The notes beneath the pieces were generated by a model. It saw nothing but the letters and a program-made list of their open reading frames with translations. It ran no database searches and was not told the DNA's origin. 41,695 bases of DNA from Acidimicrobiaceae bacterium (GTDB lineage Bacteria > Actinomycetota > Acidimicrobiia > Acidimicrobiales > Bog-793). This document shows, one piece after another, positions 25,061-34,716 of the stretch (within the stretch, counting starts at the first letter, position 1; each line of letters opens with the position of its first letter). The stretch lies in the NCBI GenBank assembly GCA_003140595.1, contig PLKG01000103.1, forward strand, positions 1 through 41,695, given 5' to 3'. The translations under genes and the position numbers were made by a program.

Positions 25061-25873
25061 TCAAGTCGGCAGATCTGTCGTCGTAGGATTGAGGCCGCGG
25101 GGACCCAGTGCGGACAGCGACGTCGAGACACCGGCCGCTGTGGCCTGGAGGCTGGGAAGCAACGCCTTGATCCGATCGTCGGTCATGCGCGACGAAGGCC
25201 CCTGAACCGCCACCGCCGCCAAGGCCCATCCGTCGGCGGATCGCACCGGTACCGCCACGGTCCGCACGTACGGCTCGCGCTCTTCGTCGTTGATGGCCCA
25301 GCCCTGCTCGCGTGTCTCCTCGAGGACGCTGCTCAGAGTTGAACGGGACGTGATCGTCCATTCCGTGAGCTTGGTCAGCCGGTGCACGGACCTGACGGCC
25401 TCATCCGGATCGGGGTCGAACGCCAGTAGGACCTTGCCCATCGCCGAGGCATACACGGGCACTCGTGTCCCAGCAGCTTGATCGAAGCGAAGGCTTTGGG
25501 TCGAAGGCACGCCGAGCAATACGAGAACTTCGCTGCCGTCGCGCACGCCAAGGTTGACCGACTCGCCAGTTGTGGAGGCGAGCGAATCGAGCATTGGGCG
25601 CACGGCCGAGACGCCCAGGACGTCAGCGGCTCTGGAGCCGAGCGGGACAAGGGCTGCGCCGAGCCCGTAGCGTTCGGTCTTCCGATCGTGCGAAACCAGG
25701 TCTGCACGGCACAAAGCCCGCAGGAGGCGGTGTGCGGTGGCCGGGGTGAGACCGGTCAGCTGGGCGAGCTCGCTCAACGACCGGGTGGGAGGTCCGACTT
25801 CGAAGCTGCGAAGCAGACCCAGCGCACGTTCCACCGCCTGAGTCCCGGTCCGGCGAGCTCCTTCGGCAACCAT
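25061..25873 (-). CDS. IclR-family transcriptional regulator
   Basis: 270 residues. N-terminal winged helix: QAVERALGLLRSFEVGPPTR, then SLSELAQLTGLTPATAHRLL and DLVSHDRKTERYGLGAALVP. The C-terminal effector domain has SALRP-like AVRPMLDSLASTTGESVNLG, LRFDQAAGTRVPVYASAMGK, QGWAINDEEREPYVRTVAVP and the small-molecule pocket near its end. IclR proteins control carbon or amino-acid catabolic genes. It is divergent from cysK, and the 139-base gap could contain a shared operator, though I see no clear palindrome. Convergent with the transporter gene. Confidence 0.88.
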   Translation of the reverse strand: MVAEGARRTGTQAVERALGLLRSFEVGPPTRSLSELAQLTGLTPATAHRLLRALCRADLVSHDRKTERYGLGAALVPLGSRAADVLGVSAVRPMLDSLASTTGESVNLGVRDGSEVLVLLGVPSTQSLRFDQAAGTRVPVYASAMGKVLLAFDPDPDEAVRSVHRLTKLTEWTITSRSTLSSVLEETREQGWAINDEEREPYVRTVAVPVRSADGWALAAVAVQGPSSRMTDDRIKALLPSLQATAAGVSTSLSALGPRGLNPTTTDLPT

Positions 25874-26012
25874 GGGTCATCGACAGTAGTAGGCCCAAGA
25901 TCACTCCACAATACAAGAGTCATTCCACATTGAGATAACTCTGACTTGTACCATCAGATTTCTCCATCTAATGTCGACAGGTCCGACAGGTCTCGAGAAA
26001 GGGTTGACGAGC

Positions 26013-26945
26013 ATGAAGATCGCTGAAGACGTCACACAGCTCATCGGGAACACGCCCCTGGTGCGCCTGCGTCGTTTGCCTGGGGAGGGCGGGGCGAGGG
26101 TTGTCGCCAAGCTCGAGTTTTTCAATCCGGCCCATAGCGTCAAGGACCGCATCGGCGTCGCGATGATCGATGCCGCAGAAAAGGCGGGCCTGATCGGGAC
26201 CGACACCATCATCCTCGAGCCCACGAGCGGTAACACCGGGATTGCCCTGGCGATGGTTTGCGCGGCCCGCGGCTACCGCTGCGCCTTCACGATGCCCGAG
26301 ACCATGAGCAAGGAGCGGCGCGCGCTGTTGCGCGCCTACGGGGCCGAGCTCATCCTCACGCCGGGTCCCGAGGGCATGCCCGGCGCCATCGCCAAGGCCG
26401 AGGAACTAGCCAAGACCGATTCGCGGTACTTCATCCCGCAGCAGTTCGAGAATCCAGCCAACCCGGCGATCCACCGTGCCACCACGGCCGAGGAGATCTG
26501 GAACGACACCGATGGCGAAGTCGACATTGTCGTCTCCGGAGTCGGCACCGGGGGAACCATAACCGGCGTTGGCCAGGTGCTGAAGGAGCGGAAGCCTTCC
26601 GTGAAGATCGTGGCGGTCGAGCCCGCGGCCTCGCCCGTGCTCTCCGGTGGTCAGAAAGGGCCTCACCCGATCCAAGGCATAGGAGCGGGCTTCGTCCCGG
26701 CGATCCTCGACAGAGAGGTCATCGACGAGATCATCACCGTCGAGAATGCTGACGCGTTCGACATAGCCCGTCGGGCGGCGCGCGAGGAGGGCCTGCTCGT
26801 CGGCATATCTTCGGGCGCGGCGATCTGGGCCGCCCTGCAGCTGGCGGCACGCCCGGAGAACTCGGGCAAACTGATCGTCGTCATCGTCCCGTCGTTCGGC
26901 GAGCGGTACCTTTCCACTGCTCTGTTCGAGGGCCTCAGCGACTGA
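26013..26945 (+). CDS. cysK: Cysteine synthase (O-acetylserine sulfhydrylase)
   Basis: 310 residues from ATG 26013 ([20 protein letters not shown]), the usual CysK beginning; an upstream start at 25971 would add 14 residues. PLP lysine is Lys44 in [23 protein letters not shown] is the substrate Asn/Ser loop, [14 protein letters not shown] the phosphate cup, and [10 protein letters not shown] lies near the end. The length fits CysK rather than cystathionine beta-synthase, which would carry CBS domains. It makes cysteine from O-acetylserine and sulfide; cysE, which makes O-acetylserine, follows after two bases. Confidence 0.95.
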   Translation: MKIAEDVTQLIGNTPLVRLRRLPGEGGARVVAKLEFFNPAHSVKDRIGVAMIDAAEKAGLIGTDTIILEPTSGNTGIALAMVCAARGYRCAFTMPETMSKERRALLRAYGAELILTPGPEGMPGAIAKAEELAKTDSRYFIPQQFENPANPAIHRATTAEEIWNDTDGEVDIVVSGVGTGGTITGVGQVLKERKPSVKIVAVEPAASPVLSGGQKGPHPIQGIGAGFVPAILDREVIDEIITVENADAFDIARRAAREEGLLVGISSGAAIWAALQLAARPENSGKLIVVIVPSFGERYLSTALFEGLSD

Positions 26946-26947
26946 CC

Positions 26948-27649
26948 ATGCTCGCCACCCTGCGGCGCGATCTGGTCTCGGCTCGCGAACGCGACCCGGC
27001 CGCGCGGTCCAGCTTCGAAATCGCGCTCTGCTACTCGGGTGTCCATGCCGTCTGGAGCCACCGTGTTTGCCATTGGTTGTGGCACAACGACTTCAAGTTC
27101 CTCGCGCGATGTTGCTCGAGCCTGGCTAGCGTGCTCACCGGCGTCGACATCCATCCTGCCGCCGTGCTCGGCCAAGGCGTGTTCATCGACCACGCCGTTG
27201 GCGTCGTCATTGGCGAGACGGCTGAAGTCGGAGACGACGTGACCATCTATCAGGGTGTAACCCTCGGTGGCACGAGTCTCAATCGAGTAAAACGCCATCC
27301 GACGGTGGGAAACCGGGTCACGATCGGCGCCGGGGCTAAGGTCCTCGGCGCCATCACCATCGGTGACGACAGCCGTATCGGCGCCAACGCCGTGGTCGTC
27401 AAGTCAGTACCACCCAACTCTGTGGTGGTAGGCGTGCCCGGTCAGGTAATCGCTCGTAGCCGACCGCACCTGGCCACGGACCGCCCGGACCTCGAGTCCG
27501 CTTTCATGCCGGACCTCCTCGGTCTTAGTCTGCACTCGCTGCTCGGGCGCGTCGACGAGTTGGAGATGGCCGTGGAAGGTCACGCACACCGTCACGATGT
27601 TCGTCCGTCCGAGACCGGAGTGTGGTTGGGGGAGGACTTTTCCATCTGA
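26948..27649 (+). CDS. cysE: Serine O-acetyltransferase
   Basis: 233 residues. The N-terminal helical part has [17 protein letters not shown]; the left-handed beta-helix of hexapeptide repeats follows: [20 protein letters not shown], then [20 protein letters not shown] and [17 protein letters not shown]. Catalytic His residues in IHPAA and DHAVG are present. It makes O-acetylserine from serine and acetyl-CoA. The start is two bases after the cysK stop, so the two form one operon. The C-terminal 40 residues after the beta-helix are not conserved. Confidence 0.95.
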   Translation: MLATLRRDLVSARERDPAARSSFEIALCYSGVHAVWSHRVCHWLWHNDFKFLARCCSSLASVLTGVDIHPAAVLGQGVFIDHAVGVVIGETAEVGDDVTIYQGVTLGGTSLNRVKRHPTVGNRVTIGAGAKVLGAITIGDDSRIGANAVVVKSVPPNSVVVGVPGQVIARSRPHLATDRPDLESAFMPDLLGLSLHSLLGRVDELEMAVEGHAHRHDVRPSETGVWLGEDFSI

Positions 27650-27716
27650 GGGACAGGGCAGCGACCGTAGGTCATCGTTGTGCAGGCAGCCGGATCGGCT
27701 TGGTAGCGTCTGGCTC

Positions 27717-28112
27717 ATGCCTATAGCGGTGTCCTCTTTCATACTTGACTCGTTCGATGAAGAGCCCCCTTTTGTTGAGGATCCCGGTGTCCAGTACACC
27801 CGCATCCGGATTGCCAAGACCTTCCGGGGTGACATAGAGGCTCAAAGTACCGTGGAGATGCTGTCGGTGCGCGCCGAGAATGGCGGGGCAGGCTACGTGG
27901 CAGTGGAACGGATATCGGGATCGGTGCACGGTCGCTCGGGGAGTTTCGCCGTCCTTCACGCCGGGACGATGGCCGGCGAGAGTCAATGGGCCAGATGGCC
28001 GGTCGTGCCGGGCTCGGGGACCGGAGAGCTTGCCCGGATTTCTGGTGAAGGCCGAATCGAGATCGCCCACGACGGCACGCATCAGCTTCACCTCGATTAC
28101 GAGCTCTCCTGA
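27717..28112 (+). CDS. DUF3224-family protein
   Basis: 131 residues from ATG 27717; a longer frame from 27597 would overlap cysE. The sequence matches the small beta-barrel DUF3224 family: SFILDSFDEEPPF, then RIRIAKTFRGDIEAQSTVEM, GYVAVERISGSVHGRSGSFA, GSGTGELARISGEGRI and LDYEL at the end. Function is not established; the fold resembles allene-oxide-cyclase barrels. It stands between cysE and a dienelactone hydrolase on the same strand, with a 67-base gap before it. Confidence 0.8.
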   Translation: MPIAVSSFILDSFDEEPPFVEDPGVQYTRIRIAKTFRGDIEAQSTVEMLSVRAENGGAGYVAVERISGSVHGRSGSFAVLHAGTMAGESQWARWPVVPGSGTGELARISGEGRIEIAHDGTHQLHLDYELS

Positions 28113-28210
28113 TCTCTGACCTCGTCACGCGCAAGCGAGACGAGGAACCCGCTCTGCCATTGACGATGGCCAGATCTTCAATCGACGACAACGAGGGAGG
28201 ACGCACCGAC

Positions 28211-28954
28211 ATGTCGGACTCGCTGCAGGCAGAGACTGTCCGCTTTACGGGCCACGGTGGCGATGAGATCGAGGGTTACCTCGCCCAACCGCTCGATGAG
28301 GGAAGTTTCGGCGGTGTAGTGGTGATCCACCACCTGCCCGGCTACGACGAGGGAATGAAGGAGATCACCCGGAAGTTCGCGGCGCACGGCTATCTCGCCG
28401 TCTGCCCGAACCTCTACAGCCGCGAGGCGCCGGGCGCCTCACCTGACGACGCGGCAGCCGCTGCCCGGGCGCTCGGAGGGGTGCCCGACGAGCGGCTCGT
28501 GGGCGACGTTCAGGCCGCGTCTGGCCTTCTGAAGTCGCTCGGATCCTCGAACGGTCGCGTGGCGACGATCGGGTACTGCTCAGGTGGTCGTCAGTCGTTC
28601 CTGTCCGCATGCAGCCTGCCGCTCGACGCCGCGGTGGACTGTTACGGAGCCTTCGTCGTCGGAACCCCACCCGAGAGCAGTCCCCTCAGGGTCTCCCCAA
28701 TCGTGCAAATGACGCCGGATCTCTCATGCCCATTGCTCGGCCTGTTCGGCGCCGACGACCAGTACCCGTCACCGCAGCACGTCGCCGAGCTGGAAGAGGC
28801 CCTGAAGCTTGCCGACAAGGTTTATGAGTTCCACTCCTATGAGGGAGCCGGTCACGCCTTCTTCTCGACTGACCGCCCGAGCTACCGACCCGATGCCGCC
28901 AAAGACGGATGGCAACGCATCTGGGAGTTCTTCGGCCGGTACCTGGCTTCCTGA
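28211..28954 (+). CDS. Dienelactone-hydrolase-family protein
   Basis: 247 residues from ATG 28211, eight bases after GGGAGGA; upstream ATGs at 28160 and 28166 are less likely. Alpha/beta hydrolase with the Cys-Asp-His triad: Cys123 in IGYCSGGRQS, Asp in FGADDQYPSP, His in GAGHAFFS. HHLPGYDEGMKEITRKFAAH and YLAVCPNLYSR are also family-typical. Dienelactone hydrolases open lactones in chlorocatechol breakdown, but most homologues act on unknown esters, and no catechol genes are nearby. The DUF6295 gene follows by 21 bases. Confidence 0.88.
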   Translation: MSDSLQAETVRFTGHGGDEIEGYLAQPLDEGSFGGVVVIHHLPGYDEGMKEITRKFAAHGYLAVCPNLYSREAPGASPDDAAAAARALGGVPDERLVGDVQAASGLLKSLGSSNGRVATIGYCSGGRQSFLSACSLPLDAAVDCYGAFVVGTPPESSPLRVSPIVQMTPDLSCPLLGLFGADDQYPSPQHVAELEEALKLADKVYEFHSYEGAGHAFFSTDRPSYRPDAAKDGWQRIWEFFGRYLAS

Positions 28955-28975
28955 GACGAGTGGGAGGAGCCGGTC

Positions 28976-29230
28976 ATGTGTACCTACCAGACCGAGAGGC
29001 TGGATGTCAGCGGGTCGGGCAAGGGGTCTGAGGGGTGGTTCTCACTCTCCTGCGCCACGTTCTACTTCGATCATCCGACGCACTATCCCGCCGAGCACAG
29101 CCTGAATATCGACTTTCTCAACCTCGACGGCGGCGCTCGCGCAAGAGTCGCGGTGGAACTCGACCCAGCCTCGGCACGGGAGCTGGCACGGGCGATCCTG
29201 GCGACTCTTCAGACCGCGCCGCAGCCCTGA
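28976..29230 (+). CDS. DUF6295-family small protein
   Basis: 84 residues, beginning MCTYQTERLDVSGSGKGSEG and continuing WFSLSCATFYFDHPTHYPAE, HSLNIDFLNLDGG and RVAVELDPASARELARAIL. The MCTY start, GSGKG..GWF and HPTH..AEH segments match small actinobacterial DUF6295 proteins as I remember them. Two Cys and three His residues could bind metal. Function unknown. GGGAGGAGCC precedes the ATG. Probably in one operon with the hydrolase. Confidence 0.75.
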   Translation: MCTYQTERLDVSGSGKGSEGWFSLSCATFYFDHPTHYPAEHSLNIDFLNLDGGARARVAVELDPASARELARAILATLQTAPQP

Positions 29231-29255
29231 CCGCAGGCAGTGACAAGATCGGCGC

Positions 29256-29999
29256 TCATTCTCCTCCGTAGATGTCGATGCCGCCGAACTCGCTCAGACC
29301 CAACCTCTCGTAGACACGCGCCGCGTCCTTGGAATCGGTCTGGAGATGGCCGAACCTGGCACCGGATTCGAAGCCATGACCCAGGAGCCAGCTCGACAGT
29401 GCAGCCCCGATCCCTTTTCGACGGGCAGCCGGGAGCACTGCGATCCCACCTATGTACACGCTCAACCCGGCGTCGCCGTCGCACAGGAGCGAGTAACCGG
29501 TCGCGACTGGAAGTCCGTCGACCTCGCCGATGGCGACACGGGCCCCGTCCGACACGCAGAGAGGTTCCAACCATGCGCGGCCCTCTTTAGGGTCAGAGCC
29601 GAACGCTCCCGCATCGATCCGGGCCACGACCTCGACATCACTGGCATCTGCTTGCCGAAGAACACACCCCGAGGGCGTCACCGCTCGCGAGAATGCTGCG
29701 TCTTCCAAAGCCATGAGCTGTTGTGTCAGCAGCAGCCGCCCGTGCGGCCAGGCTGAGCCGGACGGCATGAGAGTGCCCCAGGCGAGGTGTCGTGAGCGGT
29801 ACCACTCTCGCGCCTGACCAATGTCCGCGAGCATCGAGTCGGTCACGCATGCGGCGTTGAAGTAGGAATAGTCAAGCCCACTCGACATCAACTTCCATCC
29901 GGCGTACTCCGCCGTGCCACCGCCATACAGCTCGCGTAGACGGCCCTGTGCCTGCCATGAGTCGACGTGGGCCGCGAAGACGGTGGACGCGTCGATCAA
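29256..29999 (-). CDS. GNAT-family N-acetyltransferase with N-terminal domain
   Basis: 247 residues from a likely TTG at 29999 (IDASTVFAAHVDSWQAQGRL), six bases after the PHP-protein stop; the open frame further upstream overlaps that gene and is not conserved. Residues 1-110 are an unassigned domain with LYGGGTAEYAGWKLMSSGLD and a WPHGRLLLTQQL segment. Residues 115-247 are the GNAT fold: acetyl-CoA binding IGGIAVLPAARRKGIGAALS and DSKDAARVYERLGLSEFGG at the end. Substrate unknown. It follows the PHP phosphoesterase closely, so the pair is probably cotranscribed. Confidence 0.75.
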   Translation of the reverse strand: MIDASTVFAAHVDSWQAQGRLRELYGGGTAEYAGWKLMSSGLDYSYFNAACVTDSMLADIGQAREWYRSRHLAWGTLMPSGSAWPHGRLLLTQQLMALEDAAFSRAVTPSGCVLRQADASDVEVVARIDAGAFGSDPKEGRAWLEPLCVSDGARVAIGEVDGLPVATGYSLLCDGDAGLSVYIGGIAVLPAARRKGIGAALSSWLLGHGFESGARFGHLQTDSKDAARVYERLGLSEFGGIDIYGGE

Positions 30000-30004
30000 G
30001 ATCG

Positions 30005-30844
30005 TCAGTGGGGCTTGCGGGCGAGGAGTTCTTCGAGTGCAGAGTCCGGCACGTCGAGGTCGCCAGTTCCCGTGCCGACAACGAGGTCTGGTTTGAAGCT
30101 CCCGTGAAAGTCCGAGCCCCCGGTCGCGACGACGTCGTGTCGCCTTGCCACCTCCACGAGCCCAGCGCGTTGCTCGGGCGAGTATCGCCCGTAATAGCAC
30201 TCCATTCCTGCGAGTCCGGCCGCGGCGAGCTCCTCCAAGACGCGATCAAGACTCGCTGCGTCGAGACCGAGCGTCAAGGGATGGGCTAACACCGCGACGG
30301 CCCGCGAGCGGGCTGCCACGGCGATGAAATCGGTGACGCCGATGCGCGCCTTGGGGACGTAGCCCGGGGTCCCCTTGGCGAGCAAGCGCTCGAAGGCGTC
30401 TTGAATGCTCGTCGCGGCACCGTTGGCTACCAGGACGGACGCGAAATGGGGTCGGCCGATGACCGAGCTACCCGCGGCTGCTTCGACTTCGTCGGAGGTG
30501 ACCGGCAACCCGAGATCCTTCAGTCGTTGCAAGAGCAGCTCGTTACGCTTCGTCCTTTCCTCGCGGAGAAGTTCGAGTTCTGACTGCAGGGGACCCTCAC
30601 CGGACTCGGTGAAATAGGCGAGAACGTGCATGGTCCCGGGCGAAAACGCGCAGGAGACCTCGCAGCCCGGCACGAACCCAATGCCGAGGATGTCGGCGCG
30701 CTCTCTCGCTCGGGCGATACCGCCGAGACCGTCATGGTCGGTCAGCGCCATCGCGGTGCAACCTGCGGCTACTGCCAGCTCCACGACCCGTTCTGGAGTC
30801 TCCGAGCCGTCGGAGCAGGTCGAGTGCAGATGCAGGTCGATCAC
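30005..30844 (-). CDS. PHP-domain phosphoesterase, nucleoside bisphosphatase/RNase AM type
   Basis: 279 residues from GTG 30844 (VIDLHLHSTCSDGSETPERV); the open frame upstream runs into the ABC promoter region. Metal ligands of the PHP fold are all present: DLHLHSTCSDGS, ALTDHDGLGG, GCEVSCAF, GRPHFASVL, AVLAHPLTLG, GGSDFHGSFKPD. This set is typical of the trpH/YciV group, which hydrolyses 3',5'-bisphosphonucleotides and short RNA 5' ends. Length fits that group, with the small insert after GRPHF. Divergent from the ABC transporter, with 112 bases between. Confidence 0.88.
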   Translation of the reverse strand: MIDLHLHSTCSDGSETPERVVELAVAAGCTAMALTDHDGLGGIARARERADILGIGFVPGCEVSCAFSPGTMHVLAYFTESGEGPLQSELELLREERTKRNELLLQRLKDLGLPVTSDEVEAAAGSSVIGRPHFASVLVANGAATSIQDAFERLLAKGTPGYVPKARIGVTDFIAVAARSRAVAVLAHPLTLGLDAASLDRVLEELAAAGLAGMECYYGRYSPEQRAGLVEVARRHDVVATGGSDFHGSFKPDLVVGTGTGDLDVPDSALEELLARKPH

Positions 30845-30956
30845 CGCGCCGAGCGTACCGGAGGTGGCCTTCGGACGGGCTGAACAGGTTCTGGGGGACC
30901 GACGGCCGTCGGCGCCTTGGGGCCCTAAGTTGTTGAACGACAAGGAGGTCGTGCCA

Positions 30957-31874
30957 ATGGGAGCGAAGGCCATTTCGACCGAGGGCCTGTCCAAGCGGTA
31001 CGGCAATGTCCACGCGCTCGAGAGCCTCGATCTCGAGGTCGCCGAAGGCGAGGTCGTGGGCTACCTCGGCCCTAACGGGGCGGGCAAGACGACCACGATT
31101 CGCTTGCTGCTCGGGCTGATTCGGCCGACGGCCGGACGCGCGGAGATCTTCGGGCTCGACTGTCAGCACCAGGTCGTCAAAGTTCACCGGCACCTGGCCT
31201 ATGTTCCGGGCGAAACGAGCCTGTGGCCGTCGCTCACCGGCACTGAGACCCTCCACCTGCTCGGCCGCGTACAAGGCAGGGTGGACGAGGCTTACACCCA
31301 AGAACTGATCCGCCGCTTCGATCTCGACGTCTCCAAGAAGGTTCGCGCCTACTCGAAGGGGAATCGTCAGAAACTGATCCTCGTTGCCGCCCTGATGACG
31401 CGTCCCGATCTCCTCGTCCTGGACGAGCCGACCAGTGGCCTCGACCCGTTGATGGAACAGGCGTTTCGTCACTGCGTCCACGAGGCGCGCGAGCGAGGTC
31501 AGACGATCTTCTTGTCCTCGCACATCTTGAGCGAGGTTGAAGCGCTGTGCGACCGGATCGGAATCCTCCGCGAGGGCGTGCTCGTCGAGATGGGGACGCT
31601 GCAGGAGATGCGCCACCTCTCGGCTTTCACGGTGGAAGCGACCTTCGACGGTCCTGTCCCCGATCTTTCGCGGGTCCCCGGGGTGTCCTCTGTCGAGGTG
31701 GTGGGTCATCTGGTTCGTTGCCAGGTGCGAGGGACGGTTGAGCCTCTGCTGCAGGTCCTGGCAGCGTCGGGGGTGCAGCAGCTGTTGAGCCGGGAGCCAT
31801 CTTTGGAGGAGCTCTTTCTGGCGCAGTACGGAGTGAACGTCGAGCCCGAAGACACCTCGGCCAATGCAGGCTGA
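30957..31874 (+). CDS. ABC transporter ATP-binding protein
   Basis: 305 residues from ATG 30957, nine bases after AAGGAGG. Walker A GYLGPNGAGKTTTIRLLLGL, Q-loop region HLAYVPGETSLWPSLTG, signature YSKGNRQKLILVAALM, Walker B LLVLDEPTSGLDPLME, switch His in IFLSSHILSEVE. The C-terminal 80 residues are the extension seen in exporters of the DrrA/ABC-2 kind. The partner permease starts inside its last codons (ATG 31864), so they are cotranslated. Substrate unknown. Confidence 0.93.
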   Translation: MGAKAISTEGLSKRYGNVHALESLDLEVAEGEVVGYLGPNGAGKTTTIRLLLGLIRPTAGRAEIFGLDCQHQVVKVHRHLAYVPGETSLWPSLTGTETLHLLGRVQGRVDEAYTQELIRRFDLDVSKKVRAYSKGNRQKLILVAALMTRPDLLVLDEPTSGLDPLMEQAFRHCVHEARERGQTIFLSSHILSEVEALCDRIGILREGVLVEMGTLQEMRHLSAFTVEATFDGPVPDLSRVPGVSSVEVVGHLVRCQVRGTVEPLLQVLAASGVQQLLSREPSLEELFLAQYGVNVEPEDTSANAG

Positions 31875-33507
31875 GCTCGCCGTCAGCCGGGTGGCATCGC
31901 GGGACCGGAGGGCCGCGACGATGGTCTTCCGGCAGACGGCGCGCCGAACAGTACGTTCCGGGGTGCTCTGGGGGTATGTGTTCGGGCTTTACGTGGCGAC
32001 CCAGGCACTCGCGTATGCCTCGAGCTACAAGACCGTCGCCCAGCGAATTGGACTGGCCAAGGAGTTCGGGGCGAACGCCGGGGTGAGCGCTCTAGTCGGT
32101 CCCGCCCACGACATCCAGACGGTGGCGGGCTTCACCGTTTGGAAGTGTCTGGCCGTGCTGGCCGTGGTCGGAGCGGTCTGGGGGTTGCTCACCGGCACGA
32201 GGCTGCTGCGCGGCGAGGAGGATAGCGGGCGCTGGGAGCTCCTGCTGGCCGGTCAGACCACGCGCAGGGCCGCCGCCGCCCAGGCCCTCGTCGGCCTGGC
32301 CTGCGGTGTCGCTGTGTTGTGGACCATCAGCGCCGCCATTCTGGTCGTGGTCGGCCGTTCGTCAAAGGTCGATGTCAGCGCCCCCGGAGCGTTGTTTCTG
32401 GCTGTTGCCATCGTGGCGGCTGCCGCGATGTTCCTGGCTGTCGGGACTCTTGCGAGCCAGTTTGCCGCGACGCGCCGCCAGGCATCCGCCTACGGCGGTG
32501 CCGTCCTCGGCGTGAGCTACGCGCTCCGCATGGTCGCCGACTCGGGCACCGGCCTCGGTTGGCTCCGATGGACCTCACCGCTCGGGTGGGTCGAGGAGCT
32601 CCAGCCGCTGACGGCACCCCATCCACTCGCTCTCTTGCCGGTTGTCGGGCTGACCGCCGTTTTGAGCTTTCTGACGATTTGCCTCGCAGGTGAGCGAGAT
32701 CTCGGATCCAGCGTGATCAGAGACCATACGAGCTCGGCCCCGCGCACCACACTCCTGTTCGGTCCATCCGGCCTGGACCTCCGCCTTGCGCGAGCGACCT
32801 TCGCGGGTTGGGGCGTTGGTATCGCCGCGTACGGGCTCGTGCTCGGACTGGTGGCGAAGTCGGCGGGAAGCGCTATAGCGAGCTCGACGAGTCTTACGCG
32901 AGCACTGTCACGACTTGGGGCGATTGGTACCGAGGCGTATCTCGGCGTGGCCTTTCTGCTGATGGCCGTCTTGCTCGCGTTCGTGGCCTCGGGGCAGATA
33001 AGCAGTGCCAGGGCCGAAGAGGCCGAGGGGCGGCTCGATCACCTTCTCGTCCGCCCGGTTTCACGGTCATCGTGGCTTGTCGGAAGGCTCGGTGTCGTGA
33101 CCGTCGTCCTCATCCTGGGCGGACTGGTCGCCGGTGTCTCCACATGGCTCGGCGCAGCCAGCCAACAGAGCGGCGTGAGCTTTGGGACCATGCTCCAGGC
33201 CGGACTCAACGTCGTCCCGCCCGCGGTTTGCATCCTTGGTATCGGAGCACTCGTGTTCGGCTTCTGGCCCCGCGCCTCGACGGTTGCCACGTACGGTGTC
33301 CTCGTCTGGTCGTTCCTAGTCGAGCTCATAGGAGGTGTCGTAGGCCTGAACCACTGGGTACTTGACGCCTCCTTGTTCCACCAGATGGCAGCGGCGCCTG
33401 CCGTGAGCCCGGACTGGGCGAGCGGAGGAGTCCTCGTCGCCATCGGCGTGGTCGCGGCGGTTGCCGGCGGGACCGCCTTCTCACACCGGGATCTCAAAGG
33501 CGAATGA
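31864..33507 (+). CDS. ABC-2-type exporter permease, polyketide-antibiotic-exporter-like
   Basis: 547 residues, about twelve hydrophobic segments arranged as two similar halves (roughly 30-290 and 310-547), each with a basic lead, long helix 1 and a GEEDSGRWELLLAGQTTRR or AEEAEGRLDHLLVRPVSRSS motif. This duplicated layout is that of actinobacterial 'exporter of polyketide antibiotics' permeases (COG3559). It works with the ATPase encoded just before it. No biosynthetic cluster is nearby, so the cargo could be a foreign compound or a lipid. Convergent with metX. Confidence 0.85.
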   Translation: MQAELAVSRVASRDRRAATMVFRQTARRTVRSGVLWGYVFGLYVATQALAYASSYKTVAQRIGLAKEFGANAGVSALVGPAHDIQTVAGFTVWKCLAVLAVVGAVWGLLTGTRLLRGEEDSGRWELLLAGQTTRRAAAAQALVGLACGVAVLWTISAAILVVVGRSSKVDVSAPGALFLAVAIVAAAAMFLAVGTLASQFAATRRQASAYGGAVLGVSYALRMVADSGTGLGWLRWTSPLGWVEELQPLTAPHPLALLPVVGLTAVLSFLTICLAGERDLGSSVIRDHTSSAPRTTLLFGPSGLDLRLARATFAGWGVGIAAYGLVLGLVAKSAGSAIASSTSLTRALSRLGAIGTEAYLGVAFLLMAVLLAFVASGQISSARAEEAEGRLDHLLVRPVSRSSWLVGRLGVVTVVLILGGLVAGVSTWLGAASQQSGVSFGTMLQAGLNVVPPAVCILGIGALVFGFWPRASTVATYGVLVWSFLVELIGGVVGLNHWVLDASLFHQMAAAPAVSPDWASGGVLVAIGVVAAVAGGTAFSHRDLKGE

Positions 33508-33560
33508 CTGCAGCTCGGCACGCGCGAGCACGTTCCACCGCGGGCCGGGCTACGAGGTTG

Positions 33561-34703
33561 CTATGAGCCGAGCGCTCGTCGGATAACTGTCCCCATCGCC
33601 AGATGCTCCACGAGGAACGCGTCGTGACCGACGATCGAGTCGATGACCTGAACATCGTCCGCACATCCGAGCAGGTCGGCCAGCTCCCATTGCAGTCGCA
33701 GAGGGTAGAGGCGGTCTGACGCGATCCCGGCGATGGTCACCTGGGCCCGAACCCGGGAGAGAGCCTCCCTCGCTCCGGCGTAGCCACGACCGAGGTCGTA
33801 GTGGCTCATTGCCTGGCTGAGCACCAGGTAGCTGTTCGCGTCGAAACGGCTGGTTATCTTCTCGCCGTGATGCTCAAGATATGACTCGACCGCGTAGCGG
33901 CCGCTGTTTAGGGGCGTCCCGTGATCCTGGGAGTTGTTGGAGAACCGCCGTTGCAGCTCAACCTCGCTGCGGTAGCTCAAGTGGCCAATCCCGCGGGCGA
34001 TTGCCAAGCCGGCCACTGGCCCGCGTGCCGAGTCGTAATAGTCGCCGTTGCAGAAGTCCGGGTCGAGGCGGATCGCCTGGCTCTGGAGCCAGCAGAGAGC
34101 GATCTGCTCGGCGCTGGCGACCGCGCCGGCGGCGATCACGATGGCCCGCTCGACGTTGGCGGGAAAGTCCACCGCCCATTGCATGGCGCGCATGCCACCC
34201 ATGGATCCACCAACCACGGCGTACCAGGTGTCGATGCCTAGCTGATAGCCAAGAGCGCGCTCGACGACAACTTGATCCTTCACCGTCACGACAGGAAAAC
34301 GCGATCCGTATGGCCTCCCGTCCGCCGCCCACGAGCTCGGACCGGTGGTCCCTTGACAACCTCCGAGCACGTTCGGGCAGACGACGAAGAAGCGGTTCGT
34401 GTCGATGGGAGCGTCCCGCCCGACCATCGGACCCCACCAGCCTGGGTTCGGGTGGCCCGCTTCGGCGGGTCCGCTGACGTGCGAGTCGCCGCTCAAGGCG
34501 TGCAGGACGAGGATCGCGTTCGAGGCGTCTTCGTTCAGCTTGCCCCATGTCTCGTAGGCGACTGTGACTTCGCCCAAATGGCCACCGGCTTCCAGATCGA
34601 GACGAGCAGATCGGTCGCGCCCGCGACCGAACAGCGACGCGAACTTTCGCCGGCCGGGAGGGTCTCCTGGCCGCCAAGCCCCAGTGACCGGGGCATCGAT
34701 CAA
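33561..34703 (-). CDS. metX: Homoserine O-acetyltransferase
   Basis: About 380 residues from TTG 34703; the frame is open to ATG 34781, which would overlap metY by 65 bases. Alpha/beta hydrolase fold with the MetX triad: Ser in VVGGSMGGMRAMQW, Asp in ASDRLYPLRL, His in GHDAFLVEH. NAILVLHALSGDSHVSGPAE, NPGWWGPMVG and NVLGGCQGTTGPSSW are MetX-type signatures. It converts homoserine and acetyl-CoA to O-acetylhomoserine, used by the MetY enzyme encoded just upstream. The length suits homoserine O-acetyltransferase; some relatives use succinyl-CoA or serine, which cannot be settled by eye. Confidence 0.92.
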   Translation of the reverse strand: MIDAPVTGAWRPGDPPGRRKFASLFGRGRDRSARLDLEAGGHLGEVTVAYETWGKLNEDASNAILVLHALSGDSHVSGPAEAGHPNPGWWGPMVGRDAPIDTNRFFVVCPNVLGGCQGTTGPSSWAADGRPYGSRFPVVTVKDQVVVERALGYQLGIDTWYAVVGGSMGGMRAMQWAVDFPANVERAIVIAAGAVASAEQIALCWLQSQAIRLDPDFCNGDYYDSARGPVAGLAIARGIGHLSYRSEVELQRRFSNNSQDHGTPLNSGRYAVESYLEHHGEKITSRFDANSYLVLSQAMSHYDLGRGYAGAREALSRVRAQVTIAGIASDRLYPLRLQWELADLLGCADDVQVIDSIVGHDAFLVEHLAMGTVIRRALGS

Positions 34704-34716
34704 AACAGTGCCCAGC

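Noticed and set aside
30732-31709. 325-codon open frame antisense to the ABC ATPase
   Set aside because: Shadow of the ATPase frame, which has all Walker and signature motifs and a strong ribosome-binding site.
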